Part shown: positions 1 to 8,020 of the stretch, in pieces
Layout of the letters: each line of letters begins with the position of its first letter
How positions within the stretch are numbered: position 1 is the stretch's first letter
Source of the DNA: Agrobacterium fabrum str. C58
Lineage (GTDB): Bacteria; Pseudomonadota; Alphaproteobacteria; Rhizobiales; Rhizobiaceae
Direction: 5' to 3'
Assembly (NCBI RefSeq): GCF_000092025.1
Contig: NC_003062.2
Span: 1,486,001-1,550,000, forward strand
Length of the DNA stretch: 64,000 nucleotides
Notes under the pieces: model-generated
The model's input: only the letters and a program-made list of their open reading frames with translations
What the model was told of the DNA's origin: nothing
Database searches by the model: none
Translations under genes and position numbers: made by a program

Positions 1-758
1 GCGCGCGGGCCGTTCCTGTCCTCGATGTAGCCGGTCGCGGTAATGTAGTTGGTCAGCGCATCGACCCAGACATACATGACGTGCTTCGGATCGTCGGGAA
101 CCTTGATGCCCCAGTCAAAGGTGGTGCGGGAAATCGACAGGTCCTTCAGACCGGATTTGACGAACGAGATGATCTCGTTGCGGCGCTCGGCCGGACCGAT
201 GAAGTCAGGGTTCTCCTCGTAGAGCTTCAGGAGTTTTTCCTGATATTCGGAGAGCTTGAAGAAGTAGCTTTCCTCTTCCACCCATTCGACCGGTGTGCCC
301 TGCGGCCCGTAACGGACACCGTCTGCGCGCACTTCCGTCTCGTCCTCGGCGTAATAGGCCTCGTCGCGCACGGAATACCAGCCGGCATAGCTGTCCTTGT
401 AGATGTCGCCGCTATCGGCCATCAGGTTCCAGATATTGCGCGAGGTCTCGTGGTGACGCTCTTCCGTGGTGCGGATGAAATCGTCGTTCGAGGCGTTGAG
501 CAGCTTGCCCATTTCACGGAACTGGTCGGAATTGCGCTGCGCCAGCTCTTCCGGCGAAATGCCTTCCGCCCTTGCCGTCTGCTGCATCTTCTGGCCGTGT
601 TCGTCCGTGCCGGTCAGGAAGAAAACATCCATTCCGTCCAGGCGCTGAAAACGTGCCATGGCGTCCGTCGCAATCAACTCATAGGCATGGCCGATATGCG
701 GCTTGCCGTTGGGGTAGGAGATCGCGGTGGTGATGTAGAACGGTGTCTTGTCTGTCAT
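1..758 (-). CDS. metG: Methionyl-tRNA synthetase, N-terminal part (cut by window edge)
   Basis: The gene charges tRNA-Met with methionine in the cytoplasm. The minus-strand frame opens with ATG at 758 and runs off the left edge, so only about 252 N-terminal residues are visible. The start [20 protein letters not shown] followed by HIGHAY is the class I signature (HIGH) of the Rossmann catalytic domain, and a TGTDEHG motif follows near residue 50, both typical of MetG. The KMSKS loop and anticodon domain would lie outside the window. It is transcribed in the same direction as holB-tmk, with 111 bases between its start and the end of holB, so it may be the distal gene of that operon. Confidence 0.95.
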
Positions 759-869
759 GACGGTCTATCGACTTTACAGGCTGTTTTTTGGATAGACCGC
801 TCTTAAACCATTGTTCGCAGCAGCGAAACAACAACTTCCCCATTTTGGGTATGATTCATATCCCGGCGC

Positions 870-1895
870 CTAAACCGAACGGATATCTTCCAGAATGGAA
901 AGCACCATCTGCTTCTTGTCGAGATTATAGGCCTGCGCCACGGTGATGCGTTCCGAAAGCGTCGAGGAAAGCCGCGCATGTTTTTCCGCCGCCGCGATAT
1001 CGCCCGCCATTGCCGCAGCCCGGGCCCGCTCCATCAATTCTTCCGTCACATGTTCCATGAAGAATCCGAGAACGATGTCGCCGTCCTTCTGCGCCAGAAC
1101 CTCGGCAAGCTTGTGCATGCGCTTGCGTGCCCCCGGCCCTTCGGCGGACATGACTTCGGCAAAGGCCTCGACAATGTCGGAACCGCCGTAATTCATCAGC
1201 TTCAACGCCTGCGCGACACTGCCTTTGGACGCCGTAAGCAGGGCGTCGCGCTTTTCGCCTTCAGGACTGATGTCGAGTTGATCGAGCGCTTGGACCATGG
1301 CCGCATCGGAAAGCGGCAGGAGCCGTAGCGGCATGCAGCGCGAGCGGATAGTCGGCAGCAATTTTCCCGGTGCATGCGAAAGCACGAGGAACATCGCCCG
1401 TTTCGGCGGCTCCTCCAGAATCTTCAGGATGGCATTCGCGGCATTGCGGTTGAGATCGTCGGCCGGGTCGATGATGACGATACGCCAGTTGCCGGTGCCC
1501 GAGGTCTGGGAAAAGAAATGCCCTGCCCGCCGCACCTCATCCACGGTGATCGCGGATTTGACGCGGCCGGTCTTCTCATCCACCGGACGCGTCAGATGCA
1601 GCAGATTATGGGAAGCACCGGCAGTGATCTGCCGGCTGACGAGCGATTGCGGATCGGGGTCAGCAAGGAAATCCGGTGCGGATGCGGGATCGGGATGGGT
1701 CAGCACATGATTGGCGAAACGGAAGGCGAGCGTCGCCTTGCCGATGCCCTCCGGTCCTTCGATCAGGATGGCGTGATGGCCTTTGCCCGAGCGATAGGAT
1801 TGCGCAAGGAACGCCTCCGCCTCTTCATGCCCGAAAAGCCTCGTGTTCTGCTGCGGCGCAATCGCGCCGTCGAGAACGCCCTGAACCTCACTCAT
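870..1895 (-). CDS. holB: DNA polymerase III delta-prime subunit
   Basis: This clamp-loader subunit helps open the sliding clamp during chromosome replication. The 341-aa product has an AAA+ Walker A motif (GPEGIGKA, residues 47-54), a DEVR stretch typical of the family, and the sensor-1 region followed by the IRSRC arginine-finger motif. ATG at 1895 (MSEVQG) was preferred over the in-frame ATG at 1922 because it leaves only an 8-base overlap with the end of tmk, a common coupled arrangement, and because the extra nine residues are Arg-rich and unlike the family. Gene order tmk-holB-metG is widespread in alphaproteobacteria. Assignment is firm; the exact start is slightly less so. Confidence 0.93.
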   Translation of the reverse strand: MSEVQGVLDGAIAPQQNTRLFGHEEAEAFLAQSYRSGKGHHAILIEGPEGIGKATLAFRFANHVLTHPDPASAPDFLADPDPQSLVSRQITAGASHNLLHLTRPVDEKTGRVKSAITVDEVRRAGHFFSQTSGTGNWRIVIIDPADDLNRNAANAILKILEEPPKRAMFLVLSHAPGKLLPTIRSRCMPLRLLPLSDAAMVQALDQLDISPEGEKRDALLTASKGSVAQALKLMNYGGSDIVEAFAEVMSAEGPGARKRMHKLAEVLAQKDGDIVLGFFMEHVTEELMERARAAAMAGDIAAAEKHARLSSTLSERITVAQAYNLDKKQMVLSILEDIRSV

Positions 1896-2577
1896 GCGCC
1901 GCGTCCGCAGCGTTTCCCGCACGCTCGAGCAATGGCTCGACGAATGACATGACGTCTTCCGTTACCTTGTCTTCCGGCTGGTCAGCATTGACGATACGGC
2001 AGCGACGCGGTTCGGCCAGCGCAATATCCAGATAGGCCTCGCGCCGCTTCTCGTGGGTCTCGATTTCCTCTTTTTCGAAGCGGTCGGGGGTCGCTCCCTC
2101 ATCTGCACGTTTTCTGGCGCGGGCCAGGCCCTTTTCGGCAGCGATATCGAAGATCAGCGTCAACTCGGGCACAACGCCATCAATGGCTATCCGTTGCAGC
2201 GTCTCAATGAAATCAGGCTCCAGATTGCCGGTCGTGCCCTGATAGACACGCGAGGAGTCAAGGAAACGGTCGCAGAGCACGATCTCGCCGCGCGCAAGCG
2301 CCGGGCGAATGACCTCCTCGACATGGTCGTTACGCGCCGCCGCAAACAGGATCGCCTCCATGCGCACGCCGAACGATTCGGCCGCACCTGACAGAATGAC
2401 GTGTCGGACCGCCTCGGCGCCCGGCGAACCACCCGGCTCACGCGTGACGACCACCTCGAAACCACGGCCGCGAAGCGCCTCGGCAAGCGTGCGAATCTGC
2501 GTCGACTTGCCAGCGCCTTCGCCGCCCTCGAAGCTGATGAACAATCCGGTCTTTTCGGCCAATGTCTCGTCCTGCAC
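1888..2577 (-). CDS. tmk: Thymidylate kinase
   Basis: The enzyme phosphorylates dTMP to dTDP in dTTP synthesis. The 229-aa protein has the normal length and shows the P-loop GGEGAGKST (residues 18-26), the DR(F) dTMP-binding motif in [14 protein letters not shown], and an Arg-containing lid region near residue 160 ([14 protein letters not shown]). It overlaps holB by 8 bases, so the two are probably translated in a coupled manner, and it sits 116 bases downstream of the carboxypeptidase-like gene on the same strand. Confidence 0.96.
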   Translation of the reverse strand: MQDETLAEKTGLFISFEGGEGAGKSTQIRTLAEALRGRGFEVVVTREPGGSPGAEAVRHVILSGAAESFGVRMEAILFAAARNDHVEEVIRPALARGEIVLCDRFLDSSRVYQGTTGNLEPDFIETLQRIAIDGVVPELTLIFDIAAEKGLARARKRADEGATPDRFEKEEIETHEKRREAYLDIALAEPRRCRIVNADQPEDKVTEDVMSFVEPLLERAGNAADAAHE

Positions 2578-2693
2578 GGGTTTCCTGAAATTCGAAATGC
2601 CTGTTTACAGCATCGAAGCGAAATGTGTGAAGCGCTTTTGAGAAAAACCAGTGCCTGAACAAAAGCATAGGAATAAGGCAGCGAAAATGGCCG

Positions 2694-3866
2694 TCACAGC
2701 CAGAAGAGCAGCAATTCCTTCAGCGCGCCCGTCGCATTCTGTGTGAGCGAACCTTTGCCCACCGCCGTCTTCGTATAAAGCGGCACTTCACGCAGCAGCC
2801 GTTCGCCCGAAAATATCTTGAGTGTTCCAGCGTTCGCGCCGACATCCAGCGGCGCATTCAGCGGCCAGCGATAGACGATGCGGCCGGAAATGCGATCCGG
2901 ATTATTGACCGGCACCAGCACGCTGACATCTTCCTTCGGTGAAAGATCGATATGCGAGACATCGCCGCCATAAACGCTGACGGCGCCGACGGCTTCATCC
3001 TTGCTGAAAAGATGGCGTTTTTCGAAAGCCGTCAGGCCCCAGTCCACCACCCGGCGGGCTTCTTCCTGTCGCGTCTTGTCATCGGCAATGCCTGCAAGCG
3101 CCAGATAGACGCGGCGCCCTTCCCGTTCGGCTGAAACGACAGCTGCAAAACCGCTGCCCTCCGCAAAACCGAGCCCGAGACCATCTATGCCGCTGCCCGG
3201 CATCAGCAGCGTGTTCTTGTTGCGCTGGAAAATCCGGTTCCACTCGAAATCGGGCTTGGTGAAAAGCGCGTAGCGATCGGGATAGGTGTCGTGCAGATGC
3301 TGGGCCAGACGCACCATATCCCTGGCGGTCGTCTGGTTGCCGGGATCGGGAAGTCCCGTGGAATTGGAAAATATGCTGCGATTCATGCCAAGTTCGCCCG
3401 CCCGCGCTGTCATGCGCTTGGCGAAAGCGGCATCCGAACCGGCCATGCCTTCAGCCACGATGATGCAGCCGTCATTGGCATTCTGCACGATGATGCCGGT
3501 CAGCAGATCGTTGATGCCGACTGAGGATTTCAGGGCCGCAAACATCGTGGAGGTGCGCGAGGGAGCGCCGCCCGTGCGCCAGGCATATTCCGAGACCGGA
3601 TAGGCCGTTTCCGGCGTCACCTGCCCTTTGGAGAGCGCATCAAGCACCACTTCCACCGTCATCAGCTTGGCAAGCGATGCTGGCGGAAAGGACTGATCTT
3701 CATTTTGCGAAAGAAGCACCGTGCCGGTTTCGGCATCGATCATATAGGCTTGTTCAGCCTTGGCGATGAAAGGGGCTGTCTGCGATTGCGCCGCACCCGC
3801 ACTGAAAAATGCGAAGGCGGCCACAACGATGGCCGACCGGTAAGAGCGATGTATGGCCTTGCGCAT
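2694..3866 (-). CDS. D-alanyl-D-alanine carboxypeptidase-like protein (S11 family, active-site motifs degraded)
   Basis: The 390-aa product has the fold signature of a low-molecular-weight penicillin-binding protein: a signal peptide (residues 1-28), the SLAK nucleophile tetrad at 64-67, the FSNSTGLPDPGN region, and a C-terminal beta-domain. Two of the three catalytic motifs are altered. The SxN motif reads N129-A-N131, and the KTG motif, expected after DGL at 228-230, reads G-L-G (231-233). A second family member at 8021-9520 keeps all three motifs. ATG at 3866 was chosen over 3935 because it gives a clean signal peptide. It may be a peptidoglycan-binding or regulatory protein with no ordinary carboxypeptidase activity; the family is certain, the activity is not. 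Confidence 0.85.
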   Translation of the reverse strand: MRKAIHRSYRSAIVVAAFAFFSAGAAQSQTAPFIAKAEQAYMIDAETGTVLLSQNEDQSFPPASLAKLMTVEVVLDALSKGQVTPETAYPVSEYAWRTGGAPSRTSTMFAALKSSVGINDLLTGIIVQNANDGCIIVAEGMAGSDAAFAKRMTARAGELGMNRSIFSNSTGLPDPGNQTTARDMVRLAQHLHDTYPDRYALFTKPDFEWNRIFQRNKNTLLMPGSGIDGLGLGFAEGSGFAAVVSAEREGRRVYLALAGIADDKTRQEEARRVVDWGLTAFEKRHLFSKDEAVGAVSVYGGDVSHIDLSPKEDVSVLVPVNNPDRISGRIVYRWPLNAPLDVGANAGTLKIFSGERLLREVPLYTKTAVGKGSLTQNATGALKELLLFWL

Positions 3867-3939
3867 GAAACCGCCCAGTCCTGCGTGCTGCAACCGGCTG
3901 CACGCCATGAAAGCGAAAGGCAGCCTTACTCTCAATTCG

Positions 3940-5085
3940 TCAGCGAGACTTCGCCTGCTGACGCTTCACATGGGCGAGTATCGATTGCTCGTTGAGCGCA
4001 CCACGGTCGACGAGCACGCTATCGAAGGCGCGCACGGACTTGGAAACCGTAGCTGATTCTTCGGAATAGGCCGCCGAATATTTGGAAGACGGCGTCGGCA
4101 CGCGCAGATAATTTCCGCCGGGCGCTGCCGGCTCACGCATGAAATTGCCCTCCGGCCGCTCGGCCAGGAATGGGCCGATTTCCGGCAGGATAACAAACTG
4201 TTCGAAAGCCGGCTGGACGCCATTCACCAGCGGCATGGCCTGAAGTGCGGCATTCTTCTTGGAGCCGACCAGCGCCGTCTGCGTGGAGCCGCCATAATTC
4301 GGGTTGGACGCCGGCGCCGGCACGAAATTCGGAGAGGCCGAAGCCACCATCACGCCCGTTGCAATCTGCCCTTCCGGCGCCACGCCCGGCGAGCGCGAAC
4401 CCTTCGGAATATAGGAGGCCATCAGATAGGGCATATCGTGACCGTCGAGCGGGGCACGGCCGGCATATTGCACACGCACATTCGCCGTACCTGTCGCCTT
4501 CATATCGAGAAGATCGGCGGTCTTGCTGGAAACGTCGATCAGGCGACCTTCATGAAAAGGTCCGCGATCGTTGACGCGTACCAGCACCGAAGAGCCATTT
4601 TCCATGTTGGTGATGCGCGCATAGCTCGGCAGGGGAAATGTCGGATGTGCGGCGGAAAGATGTTCTTTATCGTAAACTTCGCCATTCGCCGTCAGGCGGC
4701 CGTGGAAGGCGGAACCGTACCAGGAGGCGAGACCGGTCTTGTTGTAACCCGGCTCTTCTTTCGGAAAATAACGACGGCCCTTGACCGTATAGGCATTGCC
4801 GACCAACTCTCGTCCGCCGCCCTTGGGAATGCTCTTCCCATCGGCCACACGCGGGCTGGCTTTGACGCCATATTCCGATTCCGAGAAATATTCCTTGCTG
4901 CGCTTGGGCTTAGGCTTTGTCTCAGAGGTTGTGGAACACGAAGCTGTCGCAGCGCAAAGCACGGAAATTGCAAGCCACTTCACACCCGATCTGGTGCTGA
5001 TGCCGAGTTTTTTGACCGTAGATTTCAAATCGTCTGCCCCACGCTTATTGGCCCATGCTTCTGGCTTGGAGAACCGCACCCTCAC
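3940..5085 (-). CDS. rlpA: RlpA-family septal ring lytic transglycosylase lipoprotein
   Basis: RlpA proteins cleave denuded glycan strands at the cell envelope and help cell separation. The product is up to 381 aa with a hydrophobic stretch ending in a lipobox (ATASC, Cys50), then a double-psi beta-barrel domain at about 117-208 carrying TGLASWYGSAFHGRLTANGE and the VNDRGPF motif. No C-terminal SPOR domain is present, only a low-complexity Pro/Asn-rich tail. The N-terminus before the lipobox is long at 50 residues; a TTG at 5028, preceded by a GGGGCAG stretch, would give a more ordinary 31-residue lipoprotein signal and may be the real start. It lies just upstream of the carboxypeptidase-like gene, so both act on the wall. 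Confidence 0.88.
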   Translation of the reverse strand: MRVRFSKPEAWANKRGADDLKSTVKKLGISTRSGVKWLAISVLCAATASCSTTSETKPKPKRSKEYFSESEYGVKASPRVADGKSIPKGGGRELVGNAYTVKGRRYFPKEEPGYNKTGLASWYGSAFHGRLTANGEVYDKEHLSAAHPTFPLPSYARITNMENGSSVLVRVNDRGPFHEGRLIDVSSKTADLLDMKATGTANVRVQYAGRAPLDGHDMPYLMASYIPKGSRSPGVAPEGQIATGVMVASASPNFVPAPASNPNYGGSTQTALVGSKKNAALQAMPLVNGVQPAFEQFVILPEIGPFLAERPEGNFMREPAAPGGNYLRVPTPSSKYSAAYSEESATVSKSVRAFDSVLVDRGALNEQSILAHVKRQQAKSR

Positions 5086-5356
5086 TTGCCTCGATGATTT
5101 GCCCCTGCCATCGAAGCACCTAACAGTCGCTTAATCTTGTGCATAACGTGGCGAAAATGCGAACGACTTCTGCAAATTCGATAAAATTGTAACGAACGTG
5201 GTTAATGATTTCTATCCTTCCAGCCCGCTCCTGGGGTGCGATCTAACCGCCCCCGCCGTCTCTTCCCAGCCTATACGCAAGGAACAAATGGATGACGACG
5301 GCGTTTTCCCCCCGCAAACAAACGAGCTTCCGCCGGTTTCGGCTGAGGGAGGAAAC

Positions 5357-5701
5357 ATGATCAAGTTTATGAAAACCACAGGCCTGGCAATCGGCCTCGC
5401 CTTCGCATCCTTCGCCGCAACGGTACCCGCAGGGGCGCAGGACATGGAGCTGAGAATCGGGCCGGATGGCGTTCGCCCTGTCATCCGCGATCGTGATCGG
5501 GACCGAGACATGGACCGCCGTGGCTCTCCTCGTATGCGCGGCTGTAGCGAACGCGAAGCGCGCGCTGCCGCCCGCGAGGCCGGACTACGCGATCCCGAAG
5601 TCGTGCGCGTCACTCCCGGTCGTGTCGTCGTCGAAGGGTTCACGCGCCGAGGCCAGGATCGCATCACATTCGCAAACGAACGGGGCTGCCCGGAAATCTG
5701 A
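5357..5701 (+). CDS. Small exported protein of unknown function
   Basis: No family was recognised. The 114-aa product begins with a clear Sec signal peptide (residues 1-28, ending AGAQ), then a short Asp/Arg run (RDRDRDRD near 43-50) and a C-terminal half with two cysteines (RMRGCSERE and ANERGCPEI) that could form a disulfide in the periplasm. ATG at 5357 is chosen because GGGAGGA lies just upstream; the same frame is open from 5198 but that part has no protein-like character. A hairpin terminator follows directly. Confidence 0.75.
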   Translation: MIKFMKTTGLAIGLAFASFAATVPAGAQDMELRIGPDGVRPVIRDRDRDRDMDRRGSPRMRGCSEREARAAAREAGLRDPEVVRVTPGRVVVEGFTRRGQDRITFANERGCPEI

Positions 5702-5723
5702 TGAGATCAACCACCGCCTGGAA

Positions 5724-5742
5724 CCCGCCGTAAGGCGGGTTT
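5724..5742 (+). terminator. Rho-independent terminator after the small exported protein
   Basis: CCCGCC at 5724-5729 and GGCGGG at 5734-5739 form a six-base stem with a GTAA loop, extended by flanking AA/TT pairs and followed by TTTCTC. It lies 22 bases after the stop at 5701. Confidence 0.6.
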
Positions 5743-5834
5743 CTCGTCGTGACGATTTTTGGCCACCCCAAATCCTGACGACACGTCGGGATCATTCCCC
5801 GCGTCATCGCGTCGGCATAATTGTTTTGGCGGAA

Positions 5835-5924
5835 TGGCAGATGGGGTGGGATTCGAACCCACGGTACGCTCTCACGCACGCCGGTTTTCAAGACCGGTTC
5901 CTTAAACCACTCGGACACCCATCC
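5835..5924 (-). tRNA. tRNA-Ser(UGA)
   Basis: Read on the minus strand, the 90-base sequence folds as a class II tRNA. The acceptor 5' strand GGATGGG pairs with CCCATCT (G-U at 1-72), the T arm is GTGGG-TTCGAAT-CCCAC, and a long variable arm lies between them. The anticodon loop CTTGAAA carries TGA, which reads UCA serine codons. The discriminator is G and the CCA end is encoded at 5835-5837. Confidence 0.95.
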
Positions 5925-6024
5925 TTCGGTGGTGAGGCTTTATAGCGTTTTCAAAATGGCCGTCAATCCCGCCACTTCAAGCGGATGCCTCCCCGCACTT
6001 TCCCTGCGAGGATCCCCTTGCGGA

Positions 6025-6189
6025 TCATTGTCCGGGCGTGGTTCCAGAAGGCAGCAGCGAGCCTTCCCCGGAAGGAACATTCGGTACCTGCTGCGCTGAA
6101 TCAAACAGTGTCAGGCTGAGAACGATTGCGACAAGCACCAGCAAAAGCGCCACGAAGAGGATTCCCGATTTATCCATACGTTTGCTCAT
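6025..6189 (-). CDS. Small single-span membrane protein (54 aa), unknown function
   Basis: A 54-residue frame beginning MSKRMDKSG and ending TTPGQ. Residues 9-30 are a strong membrane span rich in Leu, Val and Ile, preceded by a positively charged end (KR, K), which predicts an N-in anchor with a short polar C-terminal tail. No family was recognised. Codon use (GC-rich third positions such as CTG, GTC and CTC) matches the neighbours, which favours a real gene. The ribosome site is weak (AACGTGAC), and ATG at 6177 is an alternative start. It lies directly behind tRNA-Ser on the same strand. Confidence 0.5.
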   Translation of the reverse strand: MSKRMDKSGILFVALLLVLVAIVLSLTLFDSAQQVPNVPSGEGSLLPSGTTPGQ

Positions 6190-6303
6190 GTCACGTTATG
6201 TTAAAGGCGAATATGTGCAATTCGAGGCAATGCAAAGAATAAAGCAAAAGTCTGTCAAGTTGTCTTACAGATTTGCATAACTCATCGTTCAAAAAACTGC
6301 AGA

Positions 6304-6333
6304 TTGAGCGAAATTTATGCATAGGCGTACTGT
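6304..6333 (+). promoter_or_regulatory. Candidate sigma-70-type promoter of a small RNA
   Basis: TTGAGC at 6304-6309 and TACTGT at 6328-6333 are separated by 18 bases. It faces the structured region and terminator that end near 6454, with no protein gene on that strand. Confidence 0.4.
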
Positions 6334-6339
6334 TTGGGA

Positions 6340-6454
6340 CGGAAATGGCCTATCGCGTCAGCACTATTGTCACTTATATCAAGCCATCGCTCCCGGGCAT
6401 TGCCCAACTTTCCCCGAGCGATCAACCTGCCCCGCCCGTTTGCGGGGCTTTTTT
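6340..6454 (+). ncRNA. Candidate small RNA of about 115 nt
   Basis: The plus strand between the candidate promoter and a strong terminator has no convincing reading frame but is structured. ATCGCTC (6386-6392) pairs perfectly with GAGCGAT (6416-6422), enclosing a GGGC/GCCC hairpin (6395-6405) and an unpaired ACTTTCCCC run that resembles an anti-Shine-Dalgarno seed. A seven-base-pair GC hairpin and U-tract follow. Rhizobial trans-acting RNAs often have this shape with pyrimidine-rich loops, but I do not recognise a named family. The 5' end is inferred from the promoter spacing only. Confidence 0.45.
6429..6454 (+). terminator. Strong Rho-independent terminator
   Basis: GCCCCGC (6429-6435) pairs with GCGGGGC (6442-6448) around a six-base loop and is followed by six T residues. 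It ends a plus-strand transcript although no plus-strand protein gene precedes it, which is the main support for the small RNA above. Confidence 0.75.
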
Positions 6455-6518
6455 CTTTTATGGTCACGCAAGATGAAGGGCAGCCAAAAGGCCAGCGCCT
6501 CTCTATGACGTCCCCACC

Positions 6519-6746
6519 TCAAACGCCGATGCCCGGTCCGCCATTGCCGTGCCGGCCGTCTCCCCGGAGAATATCCTCGAACAGGTTGAGAAGCGCCGGC
6601 GGCAGGGTGTCGGAGAATTCCGCAATGATCTCGCTGGCGCGATTATAGGAATAGATGGCCGAGAGCGTCAGAACCAGAAGCACGATCCAGGGCCAGATTG
6701 GCTTGCGCCTTTGCGGGTCACCGCTCTGCTGTTGGGGTAAAGTCAT
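6519..6746 (-). CDS. Small membrane protein (75 aa), unknown function
   Basis: The 75-residue product has a polar N-terminus (MTLPQQQSGDPQRRKP), one membrane span at about 18-34 (WPWIVLLVLTLSAIYSY) and a C-terminal half with an amphipathic LPPALLNLFEDILRG segment and a Gly-rich end. No family was recognised. It starts 15 bases after the stop of the zinc-ribbon gene upstream on the same strand, so the two are probably one transcript. Confidence 0.6.
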   Translation of the reverse strand: MTLPQQQSGDPQRRKPIWPWIVLLVLTLSAIYSYNRASEIIAEFSDTLPPALLNLFEDILRGDGRHGNGGPGIGV

Positions 6747-6761
6747 ACTACCACCTTCCGT

Positions 6762-7025
6762 TCAGGCCTTCACGCGCGGTTCGCCTCCAGGCGCATAGGC
6801 GGTTTTCTGCTGGAAGCGGAATATATTGCCACATTGGGCGCAGCGGATCATGAAATCCGTCGGATCGCCCGAAGCGCGTTCCGTGCGAAATCCCCTCGGC
6901 ATGTCATCGATGCGAAAATCCACATCCCGTCGACTCTTGTCATCCGATTCCGACGCCTCGGCAAAACCCTGATGACCACATTTGGAACATTCGAGCTTTC
7001 GGGAATATCTGTCGCGCGCTGCCAT
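6762..7025 (-). CDS. Zinc-ribbon protein (87 aa), unknown function
   Basis: The product carries two CxxC pairs, CSKCGHQG near residue 13 and CAQCGNIF near residue 62, which together form a plausible zinc ribbon. The spacer is acidic and Arg-rich (SESDDKSRRDVDF). No signal peptide is present, so it should be cytosolic. It starts divergently from the plus-strand gene at 7163 and is followed closely by the small membrane protein gene. The role is unknown; nucleic-acid or protein binding is possible but not shown. Confidence 0.7.
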   Translation of the reverse strand: MAARDRYSRKLECSKCGHQGFAEASESDDKSRRDVDFRIDDMPRGFRTERASGDPTDFMIRCAQCGNIFRFQQKTAYAPGGEPRVKA

Positions 7026-7162
7026 CTGCCGTCCTTTGTTTGGTTGGTATCAGGTAGCAGCGGCAAAACGTCATTTCAATGCCGGCCGCCTCGGGTTAAA
7101 GCTTTGTACGGCTATTTTCCGTCTGGAAAATCATCCGGCGGCCGGAACGAATATGGAAGTCC

Positions 7163-7882
7163 ATGCACGACCAAAGACCCCTGCTTTCATCGTCTCTCGT
7201 GCGCTGCGCAGCCCTCATTGCCGGAATTCTTCTCATCATCCTCGCCGCCCTCAATGTCGGCATCAAATGGTATGGCGAGCGGATTCTCAAAGCGGGACAT
7301 GTGACCGATACCGATGAGGTGGCGATCACCATCGGCGATGATCGGCTGAAACTCGCCAAAAACACGCTGCGAACCCCTTTAGAGAGACAGGGCGGCGAAA
7401 GCGAACGGGTCGACCTCTATCTCACCTGGCCTGACCTCAAAGGATATGAGGACGCGAATCGCGCGATCTTCGACGATCCTGCTCAGGCGGCGGGGCTGAT
7501 CTTCGTCCAGCTCTCGCAAAGCACCATGTCGGAAGATATGTCCGGCCGTTTTGGGCCGATCTATTCACGACTGACCGAAGGCGAACCGGTGCCGCTGAAA
7601 CACGGCCTCCTGCTGCATCGCCTGCGCGCCGATTCCGGCTATGGCAAGGAAGTCATCCTGACCGGCGAACGTGAAAACGACGATACCTTTGTGGCGCGCT
7701 GCCTCCTGCCGCAGCCACCGCAGGAAGCAACGGGCAGCGACTGTCAGAGGGATATCCATATTGGCCAGGACCTCAGCCTGTTTTACCGTTTCTCGGCCAA
7801 TCTGCTGCCGCAATGGCAAAAGGTTGATGCGGATGTGAAAACCTATATCGCGCAACGCCTCGTAAAAGACGGAAAGCCGTGA
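7163..7882 (+). CDS. Membrane-anchored periplasmic protein of unknown function
   Basis: The 239-aa product has one N-terminal hydrophobic segment at about 13-33 (VRCAALIAGILLIILAALNV) and a large soluble C-terminal part, consistent with an inner-membrane signal anchor facing the periplasm. Two cysteines, in FVARCLLPQ and GSDCQRD, may form a disulfide. I do not recognise the family, though the length and even codon use indicate a real gene. It lies upstream of a DD-carboxypeptidase on the same strand with 138 bases between them. Confidence 0.75.
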   Translation: MHDQRPLLSSSLVRCAALIAGILLIILAALNVGIKWYGERILKAGHVTDTDEVAITIGDDRLKLAKNTLRTPLERQGGESERVDLYLTWPDLKGYEDANRAIFDDPAQAAGLIFVQLSQSTMSEDMSGRFGPIYSRLTEGEPVPLKHGLLLHRLRADSGYGKEVILTGERENDDTFVARCLLPQPPQEATGSDCQRDIHIGQDLSLFYRFSANLLPQWQKVDADVKTYIAQRLVKDGKP

Positions 7883-8020
7883 CACGGCACGGCACAGATT
7901 GGGTGCGAAAAGTCGCATTTTATGGAAGGCGGATACCTTTCATAAACCACTTGGTAACGCCATCCCGATAAAGTTTCTTGCCGGAGCATCGGGCGGGGCG
8001 TGTCCGAGCGGAACAGAAAT

